This document shows positions 1 through 12,341 of a DNA stretch of 64,000 bases, piece after piece. Positions within the stretch are counted from its first letter, which is position 1. Each line of letters begins with the position of its first letter. The notes under the pieces were generated by a model. It was not told the origin of the DNA. It saw nothing but the letters and a program-made list of their open reading frames with translations, and did not search any database. Made by a program: the position numbers and the translations under genes. Source of the DNA: Scleroderma bovista (Eukaryota > Basidiomycota > Agaricomycetes > Boletales > Sclerodermataceae); the NCBI GenBank assembly GCA_037178675.1, contig JAYMGJ010000140.1:62001-126000 (forward strand), given 5' to 3'.

Positions 1-151
1 CAGAAGAACGCCCCATGTAGTAAGCAGTGGCGGGGAAAACGCACCATCTCCCGCACTCGCCAGCCATCTGCCGTCTTTACGGGAGAACGCCAGGAAGTTC
101 ACGCACGATACATGGGCCGTAAGCTTTCTGCCCAAGGAAAATGGCTAGTTT
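1..151 (+). CDS. Possible 3' end of a gene entering from the left
   Basis: One plus-strand frame is open from the window edge to a TAG at 149-151, about 49 codons. Its last residues (KFTHDTWAVSFLPKENG) look like an ordered protein end rather than low-complexity filler. I do not recognise a family, and the window cuts off anything upstream, so an open frame by chance is quite possible. Confidence 0.25.
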
Positions 152-1333
152 CAGTGACTAGTACTGCAACCCAAGTTGGCACGACCACAACGCGAACGTG
201 AACGCGCGAAGTAGAAGGGATAGCCAGCAACCGCTATAAATGCGAAGGGGGAAAGCGGGCAGACTCCACGGTGAGATTGAAGATAACCGGCGGGGGAGGG
301 AGGCAAATATGTAGTGATGATAGTTAATAATAACAAGCTTACCTCGAGTATGGGAACCCATGCGCGCACGTTCGAAAGAACATATCCCGCCTCGCACGTT
401 CGATGGCGTTCGAGGTCAATGTATCGGAATAAAGAGGTCCGGCGGCGGTTGATCGCCTTGGATGACGAAAACCAGTAAGTAGAGGATCCATGAGATGATA
501 GTAGGCAGGGGTGAGATCAGGCTGAGCGTGGTAATATCGCGTATACGATCTAGTCAATAATATCAGTACTCGCCAATTGGTGGTGGTCGCGTTCGAAGTG
601 ATGGTCGAGCTCGAATGGCACCATTGAAATGGTAGCAGCGTCAGTCACATCAAATGGAGTCGAGACTCGATTATATATATTGGCAAAAAAGTCTAAAAAC
701 AAATAGATATTAGGAGCACATAAAATACGTACGCGTACATACGATTCCTCGACGTAACCAAGAACGAACCCAATACCTGTACACGAATACGGACAAGATG
801 ATCCCGGATGAGTCGATGGGTAGTCTAAGTATGTATATGCAATGGGGGGGCAGGGGGATGAGAGGGGCAAGTGGTGAGGTGAGATGAGTTAAGTAAAGAG
901 GCGAAAGGAGCGAAGCAGGTTGAAAAACAACAACAGAGCAGAAGTGTCCGAACGAACCTACAGCAATGTGTCGGGACATGTATTCTGTGAAATCTATGAA
1001 AATGGTGAAAATGGTAGTAGATGTGGATATACGAGAGGGAAGAAAAAAAAAGAGGAAATGGTAGAGTAGTGGTGTGGTGCAAATAAGCGTGGGTAGGGCT
1101 CAATTATGTAAAGCAGGATGAACGAGGTTGAACACGAACACGAACGGGAATGTGGAATGCACAGAGAACCCGGATAGTGGGGACCAGTTGGAGTTAAAGA
1201 AATGACCCGTGACGGAGGATGGGTGAGGGGGAAAAGACGGGATCGCGAGGAAACCATGGGCCCAGCGCACAGCTGCGATCTCGACACTCTATCTCCTCAC
1301 ACCAACCCCCATTATATGATAGACACCAGAAGC
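152..1333. other. Non-coding interval downstream of cre1
   Basis: About 1.2 kb with no supported gene. The open frames on either strand are rich in Ser, Pro, Tyr and His and lack domains or consistent splice sites. The interval probably contains the 3' UTR of the minus-strand gene that ends at 1334. Confidence 0.5.
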
Positions 1334-3489
1334 TTACTGTGCACCGCGCATCACAGCATCGATCACCTTGAACCCCGGCAACTCGACCTTCTGCGACCGT
1401 CTCTCGTTAACAAGCATCGTCCCTTCCTCATCACTCCCACTATTATCACCAGGCCCACCACCACCACCACCACCATTCGACATCGTCTTTGGCGACGACG
1501 ACTTGAGCCTAAGCGGCGGGAGCGTAATAGGCGGCGATCCAGACCGCGAAGGCGGGACAGAAGCAGAGAAACTACTATTGCGAGTCATACTGCTCCCGAC
1601 GAATAACCCCGACTTTTGGGGAGTCGGCCAAGATGTATTACGATGCGGCGCAGCGTGTATAGGAGTCATCCCGAATGCCGATCGGACTGAATGTGCGAGA
1701 TGGTGGCCACCACCGTTATGGGAAGAAGACGCGGGATGGCCATGCGATGGCGATGCAGGGCGCGAAGCACACGGACTTCGGGTGGGTGCACCGATTTCGA
1801 ACGTGGGTCGTGCAGTGGACCACGTATGACCGGCGTCCCCTAATGGATAGATGGAATTGCCGGTGCTGGTGCCGTTTGAGTGTTGGGGTGCTGGGAAGCC
1901 CTTGCGATCGGCGTGGGCAGCGAGGGATAGTTGGCCTGGGTATGTATGGACATGCGGTAGCGAAGTCGTGTGAGGAACATCGCCAAAGCTCTTGTTCCTA
2001 GACGAAGGGCCAAATATGCTCCGACTACTCGGAGGACTGCCCACTATGCTTGAACCCCTGGGACGCTGACGGAATGCATTTCGAGAGGAATCGATAGGAC
2101 TCACAGAACCATCGTTTTGACTGTGAGGACGGTAAGAAGACGGGAGTAATATAGGTGATGGCGCCCGAGAAGTGCTTGTAGAATGAAGGTTGAGCGTGCG
2201 AAATGGGCCCAAGAAGGGACTGGTGGAAGGCGTAAAGGAGAACTCGGGCTTGGTAGAGGAAAAAGACTGCGGCGAAAGCTCCGCGGAAGCGCCACCAGCA
2301 GAATGGCCTCGCACATGTGTTGGCTGTAGTGAATGCTGAACGGGATGGGTAGGGTTGAAATCCGATTCGGAACTGAGAGGAGAGGGGGAGTCTTCATGGG
2401 TGGAGAGGTGGTGGAAAGCTGGGGACACCACGGAATGGGTGGAGAAACGTCGGCTGGGGTCAGACATTGCCTCGGAGGTGTTGGCAGGAACCAGGGTCTC
2501 CACTGATGAGGCAGAAGGCTGGTGTCCTCGCGCCATCGGTGTCATCTGCCACGCGGGACCACTCATCCTCCTCTGGTTACGGCTCGCTTTGTCCAATACT
2601 CTGCCACTTCCATCGCCATCGAGCGCATTGAATGCAGCATCTGTAGGTGCATTGCTCAAGGGTACAGCCCCATGGTAAGGTGTGGAAACAGGACTGGTAG
2701 TTGCGCTCTTGCTAGGACGACCGCGGAAATAGATGACGTCTGCGTTGCGAACCTCGTACTCTGCACGACGAAGTGCTTCGGCATGTCTGGCTTCGTATTC
2801 TGCACGCCTGAGGGCTTCCTCACGTTCTAGGGCGTGAAGTTCGTCCATGGCAACACTCGATAGAGTCGAAAAGGGGGAAGGATTTGGGAGCGACAGATGC
2901 GATTGCGACCGCCGATGGTGTGGGTTTTCATAAGATCCAACGGAGGTAGGACGTGCATAGGCTTCCCCCTGCAGAGAGGGGGATGAATTGTGATTACGTT
3001 AGACGATGAGGATACACATACCTCATCATCACTATTTGCACGACTTTTCGCCTTTTTCTTGACACGGACGTTGGAATCGTCGATTCGATGCTCTGTTCTG
3101 CTGAAAGAGTGTAGGTTGATAGCAGATTCGAGGTCATCGGGGATGGTATTGTCTGGCTTGATTTTGGACCTATTTTTGGTACCATGAGTTGCGCCAGTAG
3201 TGCTGTGGTCGTTGTTGTGGATTCGGGAGTGGCGAGTGAGCTCGTCTGAGCGCGAGAAGCGTTTCTCGCAGCCATGGAAAGTGCAGACGAAGGGCTTCTC
3301 GCCGGTGTGTGTGCGGATGTGACGAGTCTGGGGGGTGTGGTGATCGGGAATGAGAAAGGCATGGGAAGATATGAAGACACGCACCTGGTGTTCTAGTCTG
3401 CTGAACGCGCGTCCGCAGAGCGGATAAGGACATTTATATGGACGGGGTGCAGTCTTGTCGTGTGATGGAGCGGGGTGGGGATGATCCAT
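1334..3489 (-). CDS. cre1: Cre1/CreA/Mig1-type C2H2 carbon catabolite repressor
   Basis: DNA-binding repressor of carbon catabolite genes. Three exons: 3385-3489, 3022-3327 and 1334-2968, with introns of 57 and 53 nt, both phase 0; 681 residues. Two CX4C...HX3H fingers lie near the N-terminus. The first intron splits finger 1 just after SRLEHQ. Finger 2 carries RSDELTR, the recognition helix typical of Mig1/CreA, which reads GC-rich SYGGRG boxes. A basic stretch (KKKAKSR) follows as a likely nuclear signal. Exon 3 opens with a Ser/Pro-rich linker and then an EALRRAEYE motif repeated twice in tandem. The tail is long and Ser/Pro-rich with a Gly run before the conserved end (PGFKVIDA). Start chosen at the only Met just upstream of the fingers. 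The family call is firm; the linker is not functionally defined. Confidence 0.92.
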
Positions 3490-5556
3490 GGGGGACTGGG
3501 TGAGACGCAGAAAATGAGCGGGTTATATGCTGTAGCAAGAGGAGGGTGCACGGACTGGTCAAGGCTGAGCAGACGATGGCCAAGAAATGTTCCAGAGGTG
3601 AGTGTTATCAAATGGGAGGAGATTATATTGGCACCGCTGGATTCGAAGCAGGGAGTTGGACTGCTCGTGGATTATGGTTTGGGAATAGTGAAATGGAGGG
3701 TGAAGGGAGGAGAAGGGGGTTATGGGGACAAAGAGTCCGGGGTAGGACGTGCAGAGTTTTCCGGAGACGGGGAGGCGAAGAAGAAGAAAGGGGGCCCAGT
3801 TGCAGGTTTTTTTTTTCCTTGTGCACAACGCAGCAGACAGGAGGCAGACGACGTGCAATCGGTGTGTGCGTGTGCTGTGGATGGCAGCGGGGCAACGTGG
3901 GGAAAACAACCAACGGGAATGGACAAGGGACGACTCGCGCGCGTCTCTCTCGATGGCCGGGTAGCCGAATAGACGCCCTATGAGTAATCTGCACAACAAA
4001 GGCTGTGGACGAGGGCGTCGACGAGCGGACGATCCCAGCAGGCGTCCTTGTTATCTTTGCCCCGTCGCCTGTTCGGTCCGGTATTTGAAGTGTATTATAT
4101 AATTCAGCGGTGCCTGTTCCCCCCTCGACCGATGGCGTCGTCGCTGCACGGGTGTCCATCCTCGCACGACTCCCCGTCCCCGGGGTCGTCTCACAGTTCG
4201 CTCTCCTTCCCCGCATCTCCTTATCGTGACTTACCCCGAGCCTGCTCTCCGGTCTCCACGTACTCTGTCGCCCAATCACACCCTCGTTCCCAAACGTGCA
4301 TTGTGTCATCCACGTTTCTTTCCCCCACCCTCTCCCTCGACATGAACGGCGCTCCTTATCCTCGTACCCACCTAATTGCCGCTACCCCTGCGACATGTAC
4401 GATAGAAAAGGTACACCCCGATTTTCTACACAGCTTACTTGCCGTATCAAACAACTCTAACCAGCGGCGAATTTCATTTCATTCTGATCCCTCCAGTCTA
4501 GGCTCTTTTTTTCTCTGTGGAATAGACCACGTCCTGATACCGGAGATATCTTAAATAGACCCACACTCTCGCTTCGCCCCTTGCCGTGCGATTACTGTAA
4601 CGACACCCCCTTTACCACAGCTTGGCTCGCCAAATTTTAATCCCCTTCGGAATATCTCGGGACTGCCTTCTCTCCATTATATGACGGTGAGAATCACAAC
4701 CAGAGAAAACCACCATTCAAGTCCTTGGCCGTGCGCTACACACCCGATCCTAAACTCAGGCGCCAGCCCCACACCCCATCATCGTCAACTTATGTTGGTA
4801 TCATCTTGTGTTTGGATCCGCGGACATCCTGTGCTTATCGCCGCATCCTTGCTGTCCACGTCACCCAGCAATGCACCACTGACTCGACGTTCCAAAACTA
4901 TGAGATAACAGATCTTCGTCTCGAAGCTGGACCCCCAGTGGACTGTATGCATACATACGTACACGAGTAACTCCCAATCGCGATGTGAGCTCTCAAATTT
5001 CGTCATATGTACATTCTTTGCCTGTGACTATTACGCTCAGATCAGGAAGTTGACACACCCCCGAAAGAAAAGTCTGCTGTCCTGATAAATATCACGTCCC
5101 CCGAAAAATATACATACCTTTGAATGACCTCGGCATCTGTACGGAACATGCATGCGCACTTTGTAACCAGCACACGCACGATCGTACGTGCTTGCCACTC
5201 AAAACATGGCTGTATATCACAATATTCGTCCATCATTTCGGCGCCTGCATCATTTCTCTGTTGCATCCGCTTGCCGAATCCCGATAGCCAGTGCCGCAAT
5301 CTTGCCTACATTGGCAATGAGTATGCCCAGTTTGCTGTACTTCTCCCGACCATGATTATCACTGCACGCTTCTATTTCGAAGATACGTGTCTTCTCGAGC
5401 TCTTAACTTACTGCAAATAAGCGCCTCGCCACATCATGGAAGGCCACCGTACGGGTGCCACAGATAACAACAGTCAGAATGAGAATATTATGTGATGTGG
5501 GCAATACGACCAAGACATGACAACAAATACTGAAAATAAAATACACACGCGGACAC
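3490..5556. other. Intergenic region upstream of cre1
   Basis: Two kilobases with no convincing gene. It is pyrimidine-rich from about 4100 to 4700. It should hold the cre1 promoter and 5' leader plus the 3' UTR of the SNF5-like gene. The 168-codon frame at 4048-4554 is Ser/Pro/Thr filler without domain features. Confidence 0.5.
3887..3902. promoter_or_regulatory. Pair of candidate Cre-type binding boxes upstream of cre1
   Basis: GCGGGG (3887-3892) and GTGGGG (3897-3902) both fit the SYGGRG consensus of Mig1/CreA proteins. They sit 4 bp apart, about 400 bp upstream of the cre1 start codon. Close tandem boxes are the usual high-affinity arrangement, so autoregulation is plausible. A CCCCGGGG palindrome near 4166 contains the same core on both strands. 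Confidence 0.35.
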
Positions 5557-7838
5557 TCATCGTCGCCTTGTCCGTGTCGTCTGAAATTTCGACGTTTCCC
5601 GACGCAGTCGTCTAGATAAGAAAATGGATAAGCGATGGAGAATGGAAGGAAAGGGGGGGGGGGGAGACTGTATACCTGCTCGCTCGTTCCCTCTCTACTT
5701 CTCTCCTTTCCACCTCTTCCGCAGTGAGCTCTTCAAACCGCGTCCTAAACTCCTCGGCGTCGGACCACTCCCGCCACACACTCTGCAACGTTCTGGGTCC
5801 TCTACTATCCCTCGGAGTTCGTCCCCACCCGAGGCCAAGGCCCGTCTTATCCTTGAGCACCATCCCCCCTCCACCCCCACCACCCGTCCTCCGCTCTGCC
5901 CCATCCTCTGCCCCGCCTGTATTGGTCGTCCCTCCGGGCCCAGACGCACCGTGTCCAGCCACGTCTCCCCCGATCACACCCCACTCGATTGCATCCTTCT
6001 TGTGCTTTAGGAGTTCCTCATGGATCGCATGTGCGATCAAAGGGATCGCCTCGCCAGACAGGCCCAGCTCGACACACAGCCGCTTCGCGAAGTCCTCCGG
6101 TGTCAGAGGCGAGAGGAGGTCCCATTCAATGTGATCCATCAAGTGGTATGTCGCTATTTGTACGTCAATCTGTGGCACAGGGGGGGGGGTGGGTAGATAT
6201 GAATCAATAATGATGAACGCGTCTGCGTTAATTGTGAGACTAAAAAAAAATGCTAGCTGTGCTCCATAATAACTAATCTTTGAAAACGGATGGAATGGAA
6301 AGAAACGTGGGGGTGAAATGGAAAACCGTACTTACACTTAAAATGACACGGCACTCCGGTGTCTCTCCGCTATTCTCGGAGATGGGATCGCCCGCGTGGC
6401 TGTGCTGATTGGGGTAGTAAGTGGTGCCATGACTATCGCCATCGGCGTAATGGTACCCCTCAACCCCAAGATCGAGCGATGCAACGCCTTCGTGTTCCTC
6501 CAATTGCGCCCGAATTTGGTTTGCAACCGTCTCGGCCCACGGCACGATCGGAAGTTCGAGGTCAGTACAGAAAATCTTTGCAAACGTTTCTGGCTTAATG
6601 AACGTTTCGTACAAATTCCAGACAAAACAGTCACGGATCCTGTGTGTCTCGGTCTCGAACTCCACGCGGATGGGCACGAGGGATGTGCGTTTGGGGGAAC
6701 GTGTGTCGAGGTCATGTAGAGATCTGATTGATAAATATGGGTCCGACATCCCACCCGCATCACCCCAACGTCAGATTGGATGGTCGCATGGGACACGTCA
6801 TGCCAAGTAGTAACCGAAGGAAGGGGAGCCAGAAAAAAATGTTCATGGGACATCATTTTTATTCACAGACCTGAAGCGAGATTAAAAATGGACACAACAC
6901 TCACGGGTACTCGTGTGCAGTAGGGCCGACCGCCCGCATTTTCATAAACCGCGACGGAGGGATCATACCCAAATAGCTCTGCTCAATCTCCATCTTCTCA
7001 GACGTCGTCGTAACAGGGATGGCGGCTACCCGAGGTGGTGGTGGTCCCTGTTGCGACTGAGGAGTCGACAATCCGCTTCCAGAGTGGAATATGGACATTC
7101 CCGTGCTCAATCTCGACGCTCTGGATTGCCGCACGGCTGTCCGGGTCCCACCTGAAGCCACGAAATCGGAGTCGTCGGAGTCGAGGGCGCCTGCGTCGGG
7201 GAATTCGTCACCGGAGCCCGGTTCTGTGTAGTTGACCATTCCGCCTCGACGTGTGGATGCGCGCGCCGTGGTCGTGGTTGCGTTGAGGATAGGCTGCACG
7301 AGAAGTGTCGCGCCTGTTCGGAGTCGCGAGGCATAGGTGGAGTGCGTGGCTTGAGGGACAACTGGGAGCGGATGTTTGGGCGGGTTAGGCGGGGGCGGCG
7401 GGACGGGAGGAGGGGCTACTGCGACGGGTGGGGGAGGTTGATACACGACTGGAGGGACGTAGGCGGCAGGGGCTGGTGCGACCGCAGCAGCTTTGGCACC
7501 TCGATGCCGACCACGGCCGCCTCCCCTCGGAGTAGTCGAAGTGGACCACGTGTGGACGTTTTTGAGATATGCTAAGGAATCAACGACGCAAGGAGGGGGT
7601 TAGGAGGAGCGAACAGAGTTGTGAGCAAGATGAGACATTGAACATGCGGGTGAGGTACACGTTGGGCGTACTCACCTTTCGCTGCTGGTGTATTCTGCGG
7701 CGCGGGTGTAGCATAGTGCTGGTACTGTGTATTTGCAGCATTGGATAGCTGTGTGATTGCCTGCCGTAGCTGAGCGTCGGTGAGAGTGGTCATATTGGTG
7801 ATCGGATATGGCGCTGCCTGCTTCGGTGCGTCGGTCAT
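5557..7838 (-). CDS. SNF5/SMARCB1/Sfh1-type subunit of a SWI/SNF or RSC chromatin remodeller
   Basis: Core scaffold subunit of an ATP-dependent nucleosome remodeller. Five exons: 7676-7838, 6905-7571, 6336-6723, 5676-6169 and 5557-5611; 588 residues. The N-terminal half is Ala/Pro-rich and disordered. The SNF5 domain shows both repeats: LVPIRVEFETE...RDCFVWNLYE ending FCTDLELP, then IDVQIATYHLMDHIEWDLLS and FAKRLCVELGL. The C-terminal helix (ERERASRRLRRETSK) is completed only by the last 55-nt exon, which supports the splicing. The second repeat is preceded by an insert with the acidic HSHAGDP stretch. Start taken at MTDAPKQ; an in-frame Met lies 11 codons upstream. Whether it serves RSC (Sfh1) or SWI/SNF (Snf5) cannot be told from sequence alone; the short length favours Sfh1. 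Confidence 0.9.
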
Positions 7839-8045
7839 CGTCGTCGCGGTTGTTCTTGAACACACAAGCACTCTGTGCAGCGCGCCGACTGCTGTTTTTT
7901 TGCTGTGCGCACTTCAGGCGGCACGGCGATGTCGACGTTCGGTTACGAATCTCGTCGCCAATGACAAAATAACTGAGACCAACGTTATGTAATCCAGTTT
8001 GGTTACCTGCACAGTTCGGAACTCCACCTCAGTGCAGGGTAATAC
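7839..8045. promoter_or_regulatory. 207-bp divergent promoter between the SNF5-like and polymerase X-like genes
   Basis: The start codons of the minus-strand SNF5-like gene and the plus-strand polymerase X-like gene are 207 bp apart, so both promoters must share this interval. No canonical TATA box was seen. Confidence 0.5.
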
Positions 8046-9924
8046 ATGATGCTCTCAACAGCGTTGTCGAGATCACGAATACAACGCCGTACACTCGATT
8101 TCCTACTCAGACCTTCCGGTGCAAAGCTGTTCTCCTCACCTGCCGGGAATCCGAACCAGGAACTCATCCAACTATTGGCGCGCTGTACGTTCCTTGCACA
8201 CCCTCTTCAAATAAAGGTCTGAACAGCCACTTTACAAAGACAAGAAAGAAGAGGAGGCATTGGAGACCCGAAATCCTTACAAAATACGTGCATTCGAACG
8301 TGCCATCAAAGTAATTGGCGATATGGAACAGCCTGTCCGTTCAGGGAGCCAAGTCCGACGGGTATGCCATCGTTGTCCCATTCGCATCTCGCGTCTTCAC
8401 GGTTCTCTTTCACGAATCCACGCACCGTGGTAGCTAGGTGGCGTAGGTGAGCGTATTGCGAAACGCATAGACGCGTTTCTCGCCAATGTTCCATATGTCC
8501 GTACTATGCGGTCCATTTACTTTCTGATGTGGGCTCATATCCTCTGTAGGAGGCGTCAACAAAGAGTGTATCCAGTGATGTCTCCAAGGTAGCCGATGGT
8601 TCGGACGACATACGTAAATCGCATATCATGCAGTCTCTTCAGACGGTTTCTGGGATTGGGTATGTATGCTGCAACTGAGACTGGCAATCAAATATATATA
8701 ACTAACATCATGTAGAACGACGAAGGCCAGAACTCTATACGATGCTGGTTGTACTTCGATCGCGGAGCTAAGCAACCCAGAGTTTTCCGACCTTCTTAGC
8801 CCTTCTCAGAGGATCTGTACACAGTTTGCTGCTCATCGAGATCCGTCCGTAAGTCTTGCGGATGCCGAGGCCGTCAAGGTATTTTTTAGTTGTACAGCGG
8901 CCTCTCTAGACGCTCAATAATCTTTGCTATTCCAGGAATTCGTGTCGGAGAATATATCTGGTAAATATGAAGTATTCTTGGTGGGCGGCCAGTGAGTTTA
9001 TCAGTGCAATTCAATACCGAGCTCTAACTTCAAATCCTATACCAGCCGTCGAAACAACCCTCGTTCACCGACCCTCACCTTGGCAATCACACACCCATTT
9101 GAGATAAAAACGATACCCCCACACGCACCCTATGATCGCGAAACGAAACCTCGACCACCTAATGTTTCCCGCATTTATTACATACACAGTGCCTTTGGAA
9201 GCAGCGCACCAGCTGTCAGCAACGCGCCTTTATCCGTCGATGTCATCTCGCCTCTTGAAAGTCGTGGGATGGTGGCTGCGACCCTCGCAGCTAATCTCCA
9301 GAGGTGGAAGGGCATCATACGGATACCACAACGTACAAAGAAAGGGGATTGGGAAGATCGTACTGAACGTTTGAGACAAATCAAAGAAAAGGAGGGCCAT
9401 TATGGCGAATTGCAGATCTTGTGCGTGGTTGCTTCGGATGCATCTGATGTTCGCCTTGCTCAATATGACAACACAGCTTCGTGCCCAAAAAATGTCAGGG
9501 TGCTGCCCTGTTAACTTTGACTGGGGACCTTGAATTTGTCAAAGACATTTGCGACAGAGCACATCGACTAGCTCTGCACTTCAACGAGTATGGTCTATGG
9601 AAGTGGTGTGATGAAGAGCAATGGGAGTTTATGCATGGCGATAACGAAGAGGAGATTTTCCGTGAACTTGGGATGGAGTATATCTTGCCGGATCGACGCA
9701 ATTTTAGATTTTTATCCACCGCTACGAGCAAGAGAGGTCGGCCGAGGAAGGAAGTGGTGGAAATGCAGTGTAAACCTACCATCGACAACAGGGGTCCGCC
9801 GAGGAAAGCATCTGAGACCGAAAAGATCAAAGGCATGAGAGGACGGCCAAGGAAGACAACAGAAGGAGCCGAAAAAGTCAAGCGTCCTAGAGGTCGTCCA
9901 AGGAAGGTACTTTTGCAGGAATAA
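8046..9924 (+). CDS. DNA polymerase X-like protein lacking the catalytic aspartates, with C-terminal AT-hooks
   Basis: Eight exons (8046-8184, 8240-8361, 8434-8496, 8550-8659, 8716-8878, 8936-8991, 9046-9420, 9477-9924) give a continuous 491-residue protein. The order is that of Pol beta/lambda: an N-terminal helical domain with the HhH-like LGGVGERIAKRI, a second HhH (VSGIGTTKARTLYDAG), palm beginning GGHRRNN, and a C-terminal thumb with ALLTLTGD, FNEYGLW and LGMEYILPDRRN. In active family members the palm reads GDVDxLxTHP and later (L/I)DIxxxP. Here those sites read PTLTLAITHP (Thr227, Thr229) and LQIFFVP (Gln341), so all three metal-binding Asp appear lost. The tail carries RGRPRK at 429-434, a degenerate RGPPRK at 448-453, then RGRPRK at 464-469 and 481-486. 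A non-catalytic chromatin or DNA-end-binding role is inferred. An apparent frameshift near 9481 is resolved by a 56-nt intron. Confidence 0.85.
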
Positions 9925-10036
9925 AACCAGCAACGTTGTTGTTTGTCCCGGTACATCACTTCTATTGTGGCTTCTACGTGATGATCTGAGTACTCCTCGA
10001 TTACATACTACGATTCAAGGTAAACTATGCGAAGTT

Positions 10037-11680
10037 CTAATACCAGATACTCCGTGTTCTGTGGGCTGGTACCATATCAACTGTTTCCATGCCCTGAATC
10101 TGCTCTTCCCCCCTCTCTATTTTCTTTGCCAGATCCCAAAGGTAAAAATCGATCAATACACTACTGATCTCTTCACTTGCGCTCTTATCCACATCGTTTT
10201 CAGCGAGTCTGTCCCTGAAACAAAGAATTTCCTGCCTGACATGTTCAACTGCGATAATGCTTGCGGCTCGCAGACTGATCTCTTCCCTGGATCCAGGTGC
10301 AAGATACGCGCCAGCACGAAGTTTTTCGACGAGTGAGGAAGGATATTCCAGGATACGCAGATGATGCAAGATCTGGGGAACGCGATAGTCTGCGAACATG
10401 GTGAGACCACCTATTGAGGGGCCAGAAGGAAAGATTGGGTGTGGATCGGTAGGTACTTTTGGGTAGAAGGCTGCCCATGTTTCTGCGACTAAGATCTGTG
10501 GGCGTTTCCAGAATAGAACTGACGAAGAAGTCAGCATGGGTCGAGCGTGTAAAAAATAATATAAAAAGGAAACGGAGCACGCACTTCGCCGTCCGTTGAG
10601 CCACTGCTCATCCCTAAACGAGGGAAACGCCTCCGTGACCATTTGAGCAAGGTCAAGTGCTGTTCCTTTGCCACGGTGTCTCTTCTGAAAAGCTTCCAAA
10701 AAGCCGAAATACGATCCAGCGAATTCCTTCATAGTCGTCATACAATAGCCCAGTAGCAGACGCCAAATGTTAGGATTGGCAACACATTGACGAGCCGGCC
10801 GAGGGACGTACAGTACATAGAATGGAGCCTATTTCACGCATGATGGCAATGCGCTCTTTGAGTAGTGGAATTTGTTCTGTGGATTGAGGAACGGCTCGGA
10901 AGATGTGGGATATGAGTGAATCTGGACAGAGGGATTCTGATGAGTAGAAAGCGGGGTCCGTAATAGGGATGTTTTCTTCTAGAGCTATATAGATAGCGTC
11001 AATTCACCCTTGTTCATGTACCAGAAGTGATATGAGAAACGTACCCCTATTTAAAGCAGAGACCAAGCTCCAGTACCCTGTATGCACAGATCTCTCCGAT
11101 GTATCCCACCCCTTCCGCCATTCGACACCATAGCGCTCAACCGTCCCCTCCTTTTCCGACCAGAAACTAAAGTTGAGCGCGGATATTAGAAATATCCAGT
11201 TTAGGCACTGTGTCGTAAGAGGGTTTGATGGCGAGTACGACTCGGGTGGGCAAATGTGTAGTGGCTGTGCACGCCATGTACGTGGCGTGTACTGCTCTGC
11301 GACTATTTTTTGGGAGATCTATATGGCGTGCAAAAATAATGTGAGTATGGCGTTCGCTGCTTTCACTTGCAGACAAGAGGTCCACTTGGAGAGAACGCAA
11401 CAACGTACGTATTCTGCGGCGCGCTGTACACCCTCTGGATTGATGCGGACGATGTTGGTTTCCTACTATATTGTTAATCCTCGCGACACAATATTCATAG
11501 CTGGAGATCACGCACCACTAATGCAAATTGTGCGCTTGAAATGACAGAGCTGCTAGTAGTACAAGTGTGCTGCAGAGAGATCGGTGGGGATTCCTCCCGG
11601 GCCTGCCCGATAGTGTGTTTTTTCAAGTGGTTGTTGCATCTACGGTAAAAGGGCGCGAGGGACCATGTCACGGACAACAT
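10037..11680 (-). CDS. Queuosine salvage protein, Qng1/DUF2419 family (queuosine 5'-phosphate N-glycosidase)
   Basis: Family members release queuine from queuosine nucleotides so it can be reused in tRNA. Six or more exons. Recognised blocks in order: VRINPEGVQRAAEY; LNWIFLISALNFSFWSE; TGYWSLVSALNR; NIPITDP; FPSFRDEQWLNGRR; FWKRPQILVAETWAAF; FADYRVPQILHHL; the DFYLWDLAKK helix; and the conserved C-terminus HRTRSIWY, which ends the CDS at 10037. NFSFW, FPSFRDE and ADYRVPQ are signature strings of the family. The start is uncertain: an in-frame Met at 11680 is used, but a further 5' exon is possible. It converges with the polymerase X-like gene, with only 112 bp between stop codons. Confidence 0.85.
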
Positions 11681-12341
11681 TGCGACTGCGCCTTTGACGA
11701 GCCTTGGCAAGATTTTACTAATGACCGTTTTTGCTACGTCGTTCATATGCCTTGAAAGGGTGAAATCAAATGACACCTGGTCCACTCACCAGCAGTCGAG
11801 TAGACGTACCTGGCTTGAGATTATCCAGCTTTCAGAACTGCAGTGACACGGGGAACGTTCTGGGACGATTTGAAATGGACTGGGCTGGTGTGTTCAGAAT
11901 AAATGTAGTTGAGCGATTCATTTCCATGGAACTGGCCACCGAAATTCAAATAATTTCGGGATAAACACTCTTGCATATTTTGCTTTCTCACAAGTGGGTA
12001 AACCATCGAAGTCCTCTGGTCGAGACTTCAATGATGGATCTTTACAGAAAATTTGAGTTTAAACTTCAGATCTCCGACCCGATGATGTCAGGGCTGCCAG
12101 ACTCACGCAACACGGAAACTCCTTACAATTGAGGCTCAACTTACTCATTAGACACACCTTATATACCGTGCTCATGAATATGCAAGACGACGCTTTAAGT
12201 ATTAAGGGAAATGGCATGATATCAATTAAGCAAACTCCGAAATACAGTCAAAGGTCCGAAATATGTATACTAGGACAAGACGAGTACAGTACAAATGCGA
12301 GAGCTCCATCTCACGTTTGGCGGATTGATAACCCTGAATGT
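11681..12341. other. Intergenic, no gene seen
   Basis: About 660 bp between the 5' end of the queuosine gene and the 3' end of the small micro-exon gene. The longest frames here read through the small gene's introns on the opposite strand. No repeats or RNA genes were recognised. Confidence 0.5.

Noticed and set aside
9421..9514. Frameshift in the polymerase X-like gene
   Set aside because: A 56-nt GT-AG intron with normal ends restores the frame and the family sequence, so no mutation is needed.
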